The translations under genes and the position numbers were made by a program. The notes under the pieces were generated by a model. The model worked only from the letters and a program-made list of their open reading frames with translations. It did not search any database and was not told where the DNA came from. Source: Tricholoma matsutake (taxonomy: Eukaryota; Basidiomycota; Agaricomycetes; Agaricales; Tricholomataceae). From it: a stretch of 64,000 bases of DNA. Location: NCBI GenBank assembly GCA_026075535.2, contig AP026544.2, forward strand, positions 4,836,001-4,900,000, written 5' to 3'. Positions 12,201-24,190 of this stretch are shown here, piece after piece. Each line of letters begins with the position of its first letter. The first letter of the stretch is position 1.

Positions 12201-13690
12201 AAGTACCATGCACTCAGCGACTATGTTGACACCATCTGGCGCTTCGGTACAACTGACTCATATTCCACTCAATCAGTAAGATTTTACATGATATTTTGTG
12301 TAACATTGCTTACTGTGGCAGTGGGCATCAGAGCGAGCTCGAGTACCAAACATCCAAAACTTGGTCACTTCAGTTTAGCAGCCAATCAATACCACAGCAA
12401 ATATTGAGGATTGAGCGACGAGAGCGCTGTATCAGCATGATCCACAAGAGGCTGGATCATCAACGCCTTAGCCCATCCTCAGAAATAGAGCCAGAGGATG
12501 TTACACATGACCCTGGGGTACAGTACAACATAGGAAAGTCACAGAAATGTTCTATACACATACCGACCTTCCTACAAAAGAACGAGGGTGATCCTGCAAT
12601 CAAGGTGAACAATCTTTGTATTCTTCTGCTGATTTGTACTAACCCCTCATGCAGAATTTCTTACCAAAGTTAAGAGAGCATCTACTTCCCCAAATCCAAA
12701 CAGCATTGCTCTGGGAAGCTGAATCGCTTTCAGAGCCTTCCAGCTTCAGAACAGGCTCAGATACTGGACTATTTCATAGCCCCAACAGAAATGCATGCAA
12801 TTTTGTGTTCTTGAAGAACGACTGCATATACCACCACAAGCTTATTCAATTCCACTTTACCACTTATGATGTTCAGCGTGGGACTGACATTGTTAACCCA
12901 GGGACATCTTGTTGTAACATCATGCTTCTTGCCGATGATGTGGAGAGTTTGAATCCACATCATTTCTTGTATGCATGGGTCCTTGGCAGATATCACATAA
13001 ATGTGATCTATACTGGGCCTGGCATGCATGATTTTGAAGCTTGCTGCTTCAATTTTTTGTGGGTGCAATGGTTTGAGGTCGTTAATCCAGGGTCTTCAGG
13101 GTGGAGTAATTCCAAGCTAGACTCTGTCCGCTTCCCACCTATGAACAAAAATTGTTCTTTTGGTTTTGTGGATCCAAAAGATGTCCTGCGTGGGTGTCAC
13201 ATCTTACCAGCCTTTGCAAAAGGAAAACGATGAGCAGATGGGATTGGCATCTCATGCTGTGCCAAAGATAGTAAAGATTACAATCAATACTATATTAACC
13301 GGTGTGTTTATTGCTTACTTGCTACTTCTGATTTCATTCTATTCCCCTAGGTTCTCTGACAGGGATCTTCTCATGCACTACCACTGGGGGCTGGGTGTTG
13401 GCCACTTTCATGCACATCAGTCAGCACTTACTTCAGGCTGCATTTCCAATCTGACTGAGGATGCCCAAGAAACTCAGGCTCCAGATCTGGGGCTGCAGGA
13501 AGCATTGGGAGAGTCTCTTGCACAGGACAATGACAGAGGTAGTGACATGGGTTATGAGTCGGACAAACCAGAGCTGTGTTTGGAAGACCTTGACTTGGAA
13601 TGGTGGGACGACATTGAAATGGATGATGTAGAGGATGGGGCAGGGGAAGAAGATGACGGAGAGCCTGTAGATTTTACTGGGATGTACTAG
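9246..13690 (+). pseudogene. Plavaka-type transposase (copy 1)
   Basis: The start at 9246 gives an N-terminal zinc-finger-like exon, CQVCVCGHTFSVLQAY followed by RSCQK, then a basic helix (KKQLSSGLEKAKEVW). Later exons carry the family landmarks in order: SSFLLGEWYWNSGLKK, AFIEAHRDLQDSPGEPGCD, GNESKDRRSKPSC, then after introns NLGWCPCPCCLIPLD, MFGMLTVDLMHEVELDVWKA, LLFELAHWHGLAKL, FVDPKDVLRGCHILPAFAKG and HYHWGLGVGHFHAH, and an Asp/Glu-rich tail. Introns are 50-70 nt with GT-AG ends. Plavaka elements are CACTA-like DNA transposons expanded in Agaricomycetes; the product would be nuclear. One in-frame TGA (13231-13233) lies just before GIGISCCAKDSKDY in the last domain. Exon 2 is a tandem copy of exon 1's end. 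Terminal inverted repeats were not found. Confidence 0.85.
9394..9780 (+). repeat. 194-bp tandem duplication containing an exon and an intron
   Basis: Positions 9394-9587 and 9588-9780 are near-identical. Each holds 3' exon sequence, a GTAAG donor (9510 and 9704), a 59-nt intron and a TTAG acceptor (9568 and 9762). Splicing both introns keeps phase 0, adding a 45-codon duplicated exon (9569-9703). Confidence 0.95.
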
Positions 13691-14729
13691 GCATACATTT
13701 CTTAACATGTGTCAGCTCAGATTGGACATCTATGTATGTAGCATTCATTTGCACTTTCTTTATCTGGTTGTCATGGAAGTCTACCTGGTCTAATTCATAT
13801 TTTTGCTCTTATAGGTTTTACTGCTGCTATGGAATAATATCAGGGTCTCAACGCACCATATATAGCCTTGTACTAGTACCTATCATGGCACTGTGCTCGA
13901 CATCAAGTCACACCAGAAATAGCCTGAGAATTCCCCTTCACATTTGTTACTAGTAGTAGGCCACTCATTGGCAAGAATTTTCACTCACCAACCCTTTGAG
14001 AGGACGAAGTCGAGTGGTTATGCTGCAGAGATTTATGTAGACGCTTATTGTGTCAAACCTGACTTTGGGGGAGACCCGTCCCTTGCAATAAACACATCCC
14101 TCTTCAAATCATCACAATTTGACTATACTGAATGTCCTACATTTCCCCATTCTGGTGCATATAGTACTTTGGGAATGCATCCTGTTATCAGATCCATGGC
14201 TCTACAATGAATGGTGCAACGACTCAGTGTGGTGGCTGACTTCGGTGAGTTTGTGACTGCGTTCAAGAACTAGTGAATCATTTCTTTCAAGTAGCCACTA
14301 CATTTACGAACCTAGCAGAAAGTTTTCGGATTCAACATCATGGTGCAGTGCCCACCTTGTCCTATGGGAGCTTGGCATTGTTATCGAGTTTCCTCTGGGG
14401 TGTCAATCATCATTCCCTCAGCCTCATCAGCAGCCACTCAAACCTCCCCATCCAACCACTGGCACATGATATGGCTGGCCGGGGTCTCCGAGTCAGGCTA
14501 TTCAGATGGGTTGAGCCTGAGCATGGGTTTCAAAAGGAGGAAGGGATTTGTTGACATGCAATCTGGATAAGTTATACCCTGGCTGTACACAATTCCTCCA
14601 GTGCTTCAAGTTGTCCTCGTCGTCCGACATCGGTGGCAGTGTGGACAGATGTTGGTCTTAATTGAGAAAGATGATTTTAATTTGATAGGGGATCACCTGT
14701 GTCCACTCATGGTAAGCTTGACATCTGAG
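13691..14729. other. No gene recognised; probable flank of Plavaka copy 1
   Basis: Only short unrelated reading frames are present. One (13944-14210) has a protein-like flavour (FGGDPSLAINTSL) but no family I recognise and no clear splice context. Confidence 0.4.
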
Positions 14730-15352
14730 AGGACCCCCGATAGTAGGTGGGAAGGCCTGATCCTGAAAAACAAAATCAGGCTATAAAAGTTCAGACAAAA
14801 GTTTCAAAAATTAGGTGTTTTGGTTCAGATAAAATCAGGCCTCCACCAGAATTTCAAAAATTCATAATCAGGCCTCAAAACTCCAAAACTTCATTCAGAT
14901 TCATTGATCAGGCCAGGCTGTTGCTATGCGATTGAATTTCAAATTTGCTGGCTTAACCATCTAGCATGTATAATGCTTCTCAGAATGTTAAACCATGCAC
15001 CAAAACATATTATATTTGTGAATTATGAGACAGTGGTAGAAAACCATGGGTCCTTGATCAAACTAGCTATGTACATAAAAAAAAAATACACAGCTACGGT
15101 TTGATCACACAACCATACAACTACTCCAATTGCGTTCTCATCACATGTGCCATTACACCATCCGGTAATTTGTATGGACATCGTATGAGGCCTGCATGTA
15201 CTAGTAGCACCCAAAATTTTGTTCGGACGGAAAATCAGGCCTATCCCTAGATTTTGAAGATTTTGTTCAGATAAAATCAGGCATGGGCACTTTTTTTGGC
15301 CAAAATTCATTTGGATGGGGACCAGGCCCTCCCACCTATTATCAGGGGTCCT
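14730..15352. mobile_element. TIR element with 8-bp target duplication, 623 bp
   Basis: Inverted termini AGGACCCCCGATAGTAGGTG and the complement of AGGACCCCTGATAATAGGTG bound the element; the match continues to about 35 bp. The flanks are CATCTGAG (14722-14729) and CATCCGAG (15353-15360), an 8-bp duplication with one CpG-type mismatch. It is AT-rich with no ORF. The duplication length fits hAT or P-like elements; the AGGACC start is not typical hAT. Confidence 0.8.
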
Positions 15353-15653
15353 CATCCGAGTCGCTTGGCAGGCTGGTCCAACATCAGTGAACCTGATTAA
15401 TGAGTCAGTGGCTGTGTACTACTTAACCCTAATAGGATTTCAAACATTAGCATGAGAAACTCCTAACTTCAAGTTCAAGTTGACTTGGAATTTCTTCTGT
15501 TCCCTCACTGTCTTTCTTCATTTCTGGCAGCGCTGCTCTCTAGTTCTTGGCTCTGCAGGTCTGACTTTCGTCACCTGCCCAGTTGTGTCTGACTTTTTGT
15601 CATGCAACCCTATGCTTTGCCTTTGGCCCCTTGAACCTATCAGCACTGGCAGC

Positions 15654-17243
15654 TAGTGTTCAAGGGTCCAGTCCATAAGACCGGAAAAAGACTGGACCCT
15701 TAACCAAACTTAACCGCAAAAGACCGAACCGTCGGTCTCGGTTCACCCCATATTTTGGGGTTGGTTCAGTTGTCGGTTGATCACTTTTGTAAACTCACAA
15801 AAACCAATGTAAGACCAGTTGAAACTGGTCTTAACTGGTCTTTTAGACATGTTTATGCTACTAGATATATAGCATAAGTTGAGTACAAAATACAGAAATA
15901 AGTATCCAAAAGTATATAAAAGAACAAAATATAAATACTACTATTACTATTTATGGCATATATACATAAAGTGGAACAAGCCTGGGGGAAAAAACAGTCA
16001 TTTGGTGAGTGCTTATATACCCTGTGGCCATGCACAGACCATGTGTTCACGTTTGTTCACCCAAAAACAAATGTGGCACCACTTCCCAGATGACTTCCCA
16101 TGACCACGACAACAACACCAATGATGCTGTTTCCATGAAAATGACCACAACAACTGAGCAAACACAGAGTAGATGGCCCAAACAATGAACAAGGGTCGTT
16201 TGGGACCCTAGGGTACGTTGTTTTATAGTTGATTCTTTTCTTTTACTAACTAACTAACTAACTAAAAGTTTTTTCTTCTTTTTTAGGTACTTTTCATTTT
16301 GATAACAAAATCGCCCACCCACCAAATGACACCTTTGCTGCTGCTGTGAGCCACTGCTCGCAGGCCAGCATTGGGTTGCTTCTGGACCACAACAACCACA
16401 CCCAATGCCGCTGCTGCAAGCCTCTGCTCGCAGGGTGGCAATGGGCCCTTTCCTGGACGACAAGGAATCAGGGGGACGAGGACGAATCAGGGGGCCCTGC
16501 TGCAGACAGCCCAAATGATGCTAGTCATTGTTTGGGCTGTCGAGTATGTTTTTTTTGTTTAATCTTATTTCTTTTACTCACGATTATTTTCTTAGTTTCT
16601 TATCTTTTGCTAGCGACGTCGCCTAGCCACCACACAATGCACCTGGGCCCTTGCCATACACCACCCATGCCCTATGTCACTGCTGCGAGCCTCTGCTCGC
16701 AGGGTGGCAACAGGTACTGCCACTTCCAGACAGCAACAGCAATGGCAGCCAGGGACAATGGCCGACACCACGTCACAGCACCACCAACCTGCCTACGAGC
16801 CACTGCTTGTAGGGGGTAATAGAGGTGGCGATGATGAACAACAACGCACACAGGGAGGGGCTGACGAATGACAGGGAGTGGAAAATGGACAACAATGAGA
16901 ACAGGGGAGGGGGCAACACGCAATGGGGAGGAGACAACAAATGACAACCACTCTCAACCCCCCACCCTCGCTACAAACGTGAGACGGTGGGGCTATTTTA
17001 TTATTATCTTGTTCTTCTTTGTCTTCTTTCAGTTTTTTAGCAACACCGCTGTAAATATAATTAGTTTTATCTACGATATATTATAATTTAGTTAGACTCA
17101 TAAAAACAGCCCAAAGACCAGTCAAAACTGGTCTTTTGGGGTTGCAGTCCATCTAATCTGGGCATCGATTTGGACTGGTTTCGGTCTCCAGTTGACCCCC
17201 TTGGGGGTCAAAAAACTGGACCGAACCAGACCCTTAAACACTA
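15654..17243. mobile_element. Non-autonomous hAT-like element (hAT2), 1590 bp
   Basis: Ends are TAGTGTTCAAGGGTC and GACCCTTAAACACTA, flanked by a perfect 8-bp duplication CTGGCAGC (15646-15653 and 17244-17251). It belongs to the same family as hAT1: similar termini, similar AT-rich subterminal stretch and four copies of a hairpin motif at about 16341, 16411, 16681 and 16792. No transposase is encoded. Confidence 0.9.
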
Positions 17244-17261
17244 CTGGCAGCCCAACCTGAA

Positions 17262-17715
17262 GCTCTTGACAGTGCTAAGGGCAATATCCTCTTGGATGTC
17301 CCACTAACAGAGATTGCCATTTGAGTCTCTTGTGGCACCCTGAAGGCTCAACATTTTATCTACATCATCAGTACATCCTTGCCTCAGGCTGGCCTTGCCA
17401 CTTAGTATTCCCTTGGCTATTAGACTGTCATGCTCATGCCATTGAACCCTGCAAAAAACCCTTGGTCAAGCAGCGAAAATCATCGAGCATGCTCTAGTCC
17501 ACCTCTAGCCAGTGTGCACTAGCTTCCGTTGGATGGCGTCTGGCATGAGGGGTATGCAGAGGTGTTGGCTTGATGTAGTGGTGATGATACACTTCTCAAT
17601 GCATCAGATGGCCCCACATGGTGAGAGCCTCTTTGCTTACCCTGCCCTATGGGCTATGCAACACCTGCCCTTTACTCGTGCCCAGGAATTTGACCCAAGC
17701 AACACGTGGCTGTAG
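17262..17715 (+). pseudogene. Degraded paralogue of the 6.8-kb hypothetical gene
   Basis: It encodes FRWMASGMRGMQRCWLDVVVM, matching FHQMAFGVRDVQRCWLDVMVM of the gene at 6782-8773. The non-coding sequence upstream (GGCTCAACA near 17345, and the region before hAT2) also resembles the other copy's upstream region. The rest of the gene is not recoverable, and hAT2 lies between the upstream part and this fragment. Confidence 0.6.
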
Positions 17716-19040
17716 GGTGTTGGGCAATCAAAGATCGAAAGCTGACACATTTTCTAGTCTAGTTAATTGAAGTTCATTCCGAAGGGCATCCATATTTCCC
17801 ACATCAGACGCGACTGGCTAAAAGCCCAGGTGCAGTTGTGCTCAGGCCTTCAAACTATTTGTCACCCCATTAGCTGAGTTTGACTGCATTCAAGTTTGCG
17901 ATACGGTGACTGCCAGGGAGCAGGAACAAACTTGGTTGCTGGTATGATACTACCCTCCCCACCGTTTATCTAGAAAATGACTCGGTTGCTCATCTGGACT
18001 GTATTGTTTACTAAACTTCTTTCTGCAGAGCTGGAGTGAATCAGCCTCTTCTTCAGCCCCTTCACAATGCAGCTACCATTGGCTTGATCACACTTGAGGT
18101 TCCAGTGTTCCCCTTACCTGAAGTGTACACATATCACACATGCAGTAGCTAAACGATGTAATACAGTTGTTTATGGCACTAGAAAAAGTCCGGCAGGTCA
18201 AAAAAGCTTCCACATGTACCATCTGAATGATCTTTTATATTATTTGCCATCATTAGTTCTTCATAATGAGCTGGACGATCATGATGTTGATGGTCGGTTG
18301 GCTGCACATAAATTCTGAAAGAGCCACATCTGACTACTCATAGGTGTACTTGGAGATGCAGCACGGAGCATCAATATTCAATTGATGGCTGGCTAGTTGA
18401 CCCTATGAATACATATATGTCCTATATCACTCTATATTCACATATCAGACACCGGATGGCCTCATCACCGAAGTTTTTGAGAGTCCCTTGCAAGCACAAT
18501 GTGGCATCTTCTGATGGTGCTTGAAAAGGCTGCTATCCCTCTTGGTTTTTCTTCATGGCCAACAGCAGCACTGGGTGGTCACATTTGATTGCCTCCTCTC
18601 CCCTCTGCCTCGCCCCACAGGCAAGGTATTCAAACTGAGGATATCTGATCAGTTGACACTTTTTATATATCACCATATTGCTAGCAGCTATCCGCCACAC
18701 CTGTCAAGAACCGTTCCTCACCCAATCGGAACCCGCATCTATCCGACCCTTTCCCACACATCCATGACTTTTGTCTACGCCTCCCGATTTCGTTCCCAGC
18801 TGCCTTGCACTGCCCACACTGCTGTGCATCAGGCCACCCTGTACAGCATCCATAGCTGCCATCTCTATTGCAAATTCGACTATGGATTCCTGTGCGGCTC
18901 CCGCTAGATAATTTATCTATGCAGTCGAGACACTGCTGCAGTCTTCATTCCTGTTCCGCATTATTCCGGACTACAGTATTTAAGCTTAGTTAGTTTCGCC
19001 TTGTATTCCTCAGTTCGTATATCGACATAGACTCGACTTT
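17716..19040. other. No recognised gene; repeat-derived
   Basis: Short ORFs only. The part from about 18620 may belong to an older LTR-type repeat that continues after the solo LTR at 19747-20190, but I could not define its ends. Confidence 0.3.
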
Positions 19041-19741
19041 TGTTACGATTTTGTTATCTGGACCCGCAAGACCAGGCACCTCATTTTTCCTTTCTGACAC
19101 GACACGACTCACTTCCGATGGAGACACCCCCTGATCTGACTCCTGTCGATCAACATGCTGCACCGCAGTATTCCATGACATCGGACTCCTTGACATCGGA
19201 CCCTTGATATCGGATCCATGACATCGGATGCTCATGCTTGGCATGAGGGTTATTTGCTATTGTTCTTCGACATGCTGCGCCACAGCACTCCATGACATCG
19301 GATGCCTCGTGCTAGGCATGAGGCTTACTGTTCTATTGTTCCTTCTATATTTACTTGACAAGGATCTCGTATTCTGATTGGATGATAGACATTCTCTGAA
19401 CTGTATATAAGCTACAGTAATACTGCCCATATTCCTTAGCTTGACCTAATTCAATCAATGGTCTTAGACTCAACCAGAACACTCAACAGCTTAGGAAGCC
19501 CCTAGCTGTGATAACTCAAACTCGACAGTTGGAAAGCCTCCAACTGTGATATACGAACTGACGGTCTACTCAGAAACCCTCTGAGTACAGATAGCCATAA
19601 CAACTTGAGGAAGTACCCAAGCGAAGGCCAGAAGGCCCGATATACTAGGAAAGCCTCCTAGTGTGATACCAAGACTGTTGGAAAGCCTCCAACTGTGACA
19701 GACAAAGCCAAGGCTGAGTTAAAGACCTATAGTCTTAACAA
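19041..19741. mobile_element. Solo LTR A, 701 bp
   Basis: It begins TGTTACGATTTT and ends CTTAACA, with TGTTA/TAACA inverted tips. A 5-bp duplication ACTTT flanks it (19036-19040 and 19742-19746). Internal features are shared with solo LTR B (38698-39442): repeated TTGACATCGGATCC-like and GACATCGGAT motifs, the CATGCTAGGCATGAGGCTTA-type block, a TATAAG box and later AGGAAGCC repeats. No coding region is attached. The superfamily (gypsy or copia) cannot be told from the LTR alone. Confidence 0.85.
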
Positions 19742-20221
19742 CTTTAATCTGCCAATCCAAACCTCCTTCTACTCCAACCTCAGTACTCTAAGAGTCTGAA
19801 CTCCATTCGACTCAACCTCCAGTCTCCCTCTGAAGTTCTAACCTCGTCTGAACTTAACCTAAGTACCTCCGTACTCCTTCCTGCGGTTACCCGCACTTTC
19901 CCGTTCCTACCTCCAAAACCTCCAACTTGAAATTAGGACACCAGATGAGGTGAAGGGCGCAGCTTCTTACAAGCTGAAGCCAAGTCCTTTCTGTTTCCCC
20001 TCCCGCCGAATCCGCAATGACCCGACAACCTTCCATAAATAACACCCGCAGTGTCCGATCGGATTCCAATGAACCTTCCAGGATCAGTTCTTAACAACAC
20101 CCAAGAGTCCATAAAGGAGTGTGGTAATTCAACAAGTGACAATGTAAGGAGGTATGGGTATATGTATATCCAGTCCATACCTCAGCACATCAGTACATAG
20201 GTATGAAAACAGATGGAGCTG

Positions 20222-20275
20222 GATGAGGTGCCCATCATCTAGGCGCCCCCTTCCATTAGACCAACCAGTTTTCTT
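20222..20275 (-). repeat. tRNA-like SINE head, partial
   Basis: The minus strand reads TTGGTCTAATGGAAGGGG, a box A-like sequence, and GCGCCTAGATGATGGGCACC, matching the copy at 21876-21952. The box B part is eroded. Confidence 0.4.
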
Positions 20276-20510
20276 TAACTTTCTAGTTCAATCCGAATAC
20301 AACATCAAACAAAACTAGGAATACCACCACGACCAACAAGAGTCTGCACTCTCCGACTTACCCTGTACTACCTTGCCACTTGTGAGTTGTTTTTATTCTA
20401 CCTTAACCCCTACCATTTCTCCACTGCTCTAACTAACCACCCTCCATACTTCCAACCTCTTAAGCACAGCTTCAATCTTCCCTCCCCATCTCTAACCACA
20501 ACCATCACCT

Positions 20511-21000
20511 ATGGCACATCAGATTTCTGGAATGCCAATTGTTGAACACCCTCAGCCCTTCAGAGTAAGCATTTTATTCCATTTTTACTTTATCTAATTG
20601 TTGGCTCTTCACAGCATGGCCATCGGGTCGAGGTGTATAGAAACTGTCAATGGTGCAAAGCCACATTTCATAGATATGATTACCAGATTCTACCAAGGTT
20701 TAAGAAATGAGGTGAGTGGAAGGAATGAGTGGTAAGCCTCTATAATATTTCATTGGCTTTTTCTGACCGTTCTTTTGAAGCAAATCTGCATTGGAGGCCT
20801 CGTCGTATTTGACGATGATGGGGAGGATGTGGTGTATGCATTGTCAGATATAGTGAGGTTTGGCTGGTGAGCATCACATTTCATTTGGTACCCTTGGCAT
20901 TGATTGTCTAATGCTGGGCCCCACAGATAGATAGAAATTTGTATTTTTGATTGTGAACCGGAAGCTAAAAAGCCTGACTGTAGTTAATTGGAATCCATTG
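20511..21000 (+). pseudogene. Possible hypothetical gene exons, fragmentary
   Basis: An ATG at 20511 opens MAHQISGMPIVEHPQPFR, followed by a GTAAGC donor. The next segment encodes GHRVEVYRNCQWCKATFHR, then a TGA near 20708, and a further exon-like piece reads GGLVVFDDDGEDVVYALSD. Splice-like borders are visible, but no complete frame and no known domain. Confidence 0.3.
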
Positions 21001-21875
21001 AATTGGCATAAGACAGTGCTATCGAGTGCTCAGTGAGTCATATAGCCTGGTGTTCTTCATCAGTGCGCCCTCTAAGTAATGCACATCAGGATGGATATTA
21101 CTGCTGCATTTGATGTGACGCAGGATGTTAGGGACTGGACTATTAGGTGTGTTTACAAATTTTGCATTTCAATGCATTTCCTTATCATTTTATACCTATT
21201 CTGTGTTGATGCTTTGATGCGACGCAGGATGTTAGGTGGCATCAGTCCAACACCGGTATGCTTGTGATTCTGCCTTGCCAAAGTTTTCTTCATCGAACTT
21301 GACTTTCATAGCAAAGTTCCTCGTACCTGGCCCAGTTCTGTCACTCCTTCGCCTCATTACGAGTTTCCAGACTGTAGTGTGTTGCCAGGGAATGTGGGGT
21401 GGTGTGATGGCCCGGGTTGTCTCACATTTGAGTCATCCTGGACATCACACATACCATCATGATCTGCTTTACACTACAATACCCTGCAAGCTTGTTGTCC
21501 TTCATTTGGATCCCGACAACCAATGCAGGAGTGGTGCAGGAATGTGGCAGTTGTTATGCTGAATGACTTTGAGATGGGATGAGAAGGCTGGCCAGTGTAT
21601 GTATCGGTGATGGCCACCCCAAGAGGATGTCAGCACAGGTGAGAACCCCTGCAATGATATCAAAGAAATCGAGTAGTTTGGGCTCGAGGTGATTGTTTTG
21701 CCCTAAAGGTATGTTGTGTTAAATATCATCTCTTTTTTCTTTCTTTCGCGAAACAGGACAGGAATGAATTCACGATGTTGGCCCATATTCAGGAAGAATG
21801 AGATGTAGCAGATAAAACTATTTCTTCTGTCGCATTCAATTATCTCCTCCCCCCCTCTATCTCCAAGTCCTCCAA

Positions 21876-21952
21876 TGGGCGGGGTATTTGAACTGAGGAG
21901 CTCAACACAGCATCTGTCATCTAGGTGCCCCTTTCCATTACACCAACGACAT
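21876..21952 (-). repeat. tRNA-derived SINE-like sequence
   Basis: On the minus strand a box A match (TTGGTGTAATGG) and a box B-like match (CAGTTCAAATACC) lie about 60 bp apart, as in a tRNA gene. There is no cloverleaf complete enough for a functional tRNA. It interrupts the first unit of the tandem array that follows. Confidence 0.55.
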
Positions 21953-21989
21953 GTATTATCATTCCTCAAGACATACCAGAGATCATCAC

Positions 21990-22620
21990 AAAATGACAGA
22001 TAATATCATTTCTTCCACCTGAACAACTCTCTGTTAGGATATACAAAAATCATATGTTGCAATTCTGTTAGCACAAGCGTCAGTTCCTGTATATCTCCTG
22101 CAAGTATCTGAGTATCTTATCAGCAAGTGGTAGCCACCAGGAAGAATGGGATATAGGGGAAATGCCAGATAAAATCATTTCTTCCACTCAAATAATTGCA
22201 TATTGGGATATACAAAAATCATACATTCCAATTCTGTTAGTCCAAATGTTGGTTCCTGAACATCTCCTGCAAGTATCTGAGTATCTTACCAGCAAGTGGT
22301 AGGATCCAGGAAGAATGAGATATAGAGGAAATGGCAGATATAATCATTTCTTCCACTTGAACAATTGCATGTTGGGATATACAAAAATCATTCATTCCAA
22401 TTCTGGGAGTACAAGCATCAGTTCCTGAACATTTCCTGAAAGTATCTGAGTATCTGGTCAGCAAACTACAAACTCTAGGAAGGATGATAGCACATTTTAA
22501 GGTCTGGATAATCTCTAGAAAGGATGTTGTTCTGAGGAAATGATAGCTAAAATCATTTCTTGTGCTTGAACAATTGTATGCTATGATATAACAATATTGC
22601 ACAGCACAATCCTGTTAAAG
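21990..22620. repeat. Tandem array, unit about 169 bp
   Basis: The phrase ATCATTTCTTCCAC recurs at about 22005, 22174 and 22343, and as ATCATTTCTTGTGC at 22552. Each unit also carries GGATATACAAAAATCAT and AAGTATCTGAGTATCT. Spacings are 169, 169 and 209 bp. A partial unit precedes at about 21790. Confidence 0.9.
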
Positions 22621-22639
22621 TGTCTGACCCCTCTTCATA

Positions 22640-22885
22640 TTTGTTTGACCGTCTTTTAAGGCCTGCCTAAATTTTATCTATTGATTGCGGAGTGTTAATT
22701 GTTGATCAAATCTGTCTAGTCATACCAGATCCCTGTCATTCACTGCAATTCTGTCAGAAAAAGTGTCAGCAGCTGACCCATTGTCATCTGTGTTGGATGA
22801 TGTTTTAAGGCTAGATAAAATCTTATCTACTGATGGCGGAGTGTTAATCATTGATCAAATCTGTCTAGTCATACCGGACCCCTGC
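22640..22885. repeat. Tandem duplication, period 149 bp
   Basis: GGAGTGTTAATTGTTGATCA at 22689 and GGAGTGTTAATCATTGATCA at 22838 both lead into AAATCTGTCTAGTCATACC. Confidence 0.9.
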
Positions 22886-24190
22886 CGATTTCCAGATGTC
22901 TTTCACCACCATGTCACGCAAAAGTAACATCTTGGATGGCAGAATTCTGTGATCCGACGTTGGCTTCTGACAAGCCGAAGTACATTTTCGTAAAAACATT
23001 TGTTGATTGAGTTTGCCCAAAATAGCACACTTGTCGGCATTTAAATTCTGTCTGTGAAATGTCACAGTGAGCCAGAAAACCAAAAACTGCTCTATGATCA
23101 TGGTGCAACTACTCTCAGTCTATGGGAAATAGATATTATTGCTTTGAGAAAAAAAATGGGAAGGATTGATTCACTCCTCATATCTCAATGTCAGAAATAT
23201 GTGATTCACCCCTCATAATGTAGCTTTTACCAACCTCGACCTCAACCGAAAATCAGGGGAAAATCAGAGGAATGTTTTTAATACTTATAACCTCTCAGAT
23301 CGTCAATTTGAAGATGGTTGGAGATGTTTTGGGGCTTAGAAAGTGTTATCAGTGTGGTGGTGGTGAAACACTAGTACCCGTGGTAAAACACTCGGTAAGT
23401 GATAGTAAGTTGTGGACGCGACTCAGACGCGACGCGTACTTCAAACTCCGCTCACTAGGATTGTCACGCCAGTTTCAAATTCTCCGTCGAACAGGATAGA
23501 GCCTGTCCCTACCTATAAAATTTGGTACAGAGCTTTTATTCTATATAAGGATCATGGATATCAAAGAATTTCATGGATCGTGGTCCATAGAAATATTTCC
23601 GACGCTGTTTCCTCACAATCAGTAGAGTTTTCGCTTACCATTCCTGTAGTTTCACCAAAACTCGGCCGATTTCCTCAAAAGAAAATTTACAGCCATACTG
23701 ATAGGTGCTGTGAGCTCCTATTCCGAGAATTCCGAGGTCCCAAGTGCAAGGGAACAAGGACTAATATCGAGTTTTCAAACACCTACCCACTTTCAAACCC
23801 AGCGCCAGGCTTTCTGCTATCTAAGTATCGAAGGGCTTCGCGCGGGTGTGAGAAAATTATCACGCACTTGCTCCCATTCCAAAGACGCGGCAAACCCCCT
23901 ACTCATGGGAATGGCAGAGAGAACAGAGAGAACGAGAGCGGACTCTCGTGGGTAACGTTGGCAGTCTTCGTTGCATGAACTGATATTTTATATAGTTGAT
24001 GCTACACAACCTTCAACTGCATATGTACTTATGGGGTTCATATCATGTTGCCGTTAGATAGGGTATCTTACGCCACAAGGCTCAGGTGAAGATTTTTATA
24101 AGCCAACGGTATCATGAAAGGCCTTCTCACCGAAGGCTTATCTCCCTTCTCATACGTTTCCATCCATTTCCTTGAAGTCCGTGGGATGAT
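22886..24190. other. No gene recognised
   Basis: A plus-strand ORF at 23412-23978 has no recognisable domain, an unusual composition and no supporting splice structure, so I do not call it. A GACGCGACGCGT motif is present near 23430. Confidence 0.4.

Noticed and set aside
23412..23978. 188-residue plus-strand ORF
   Set aside because: No domain, no splice context and an overlapping second open frame; composition does not resemble neighbouring genes.
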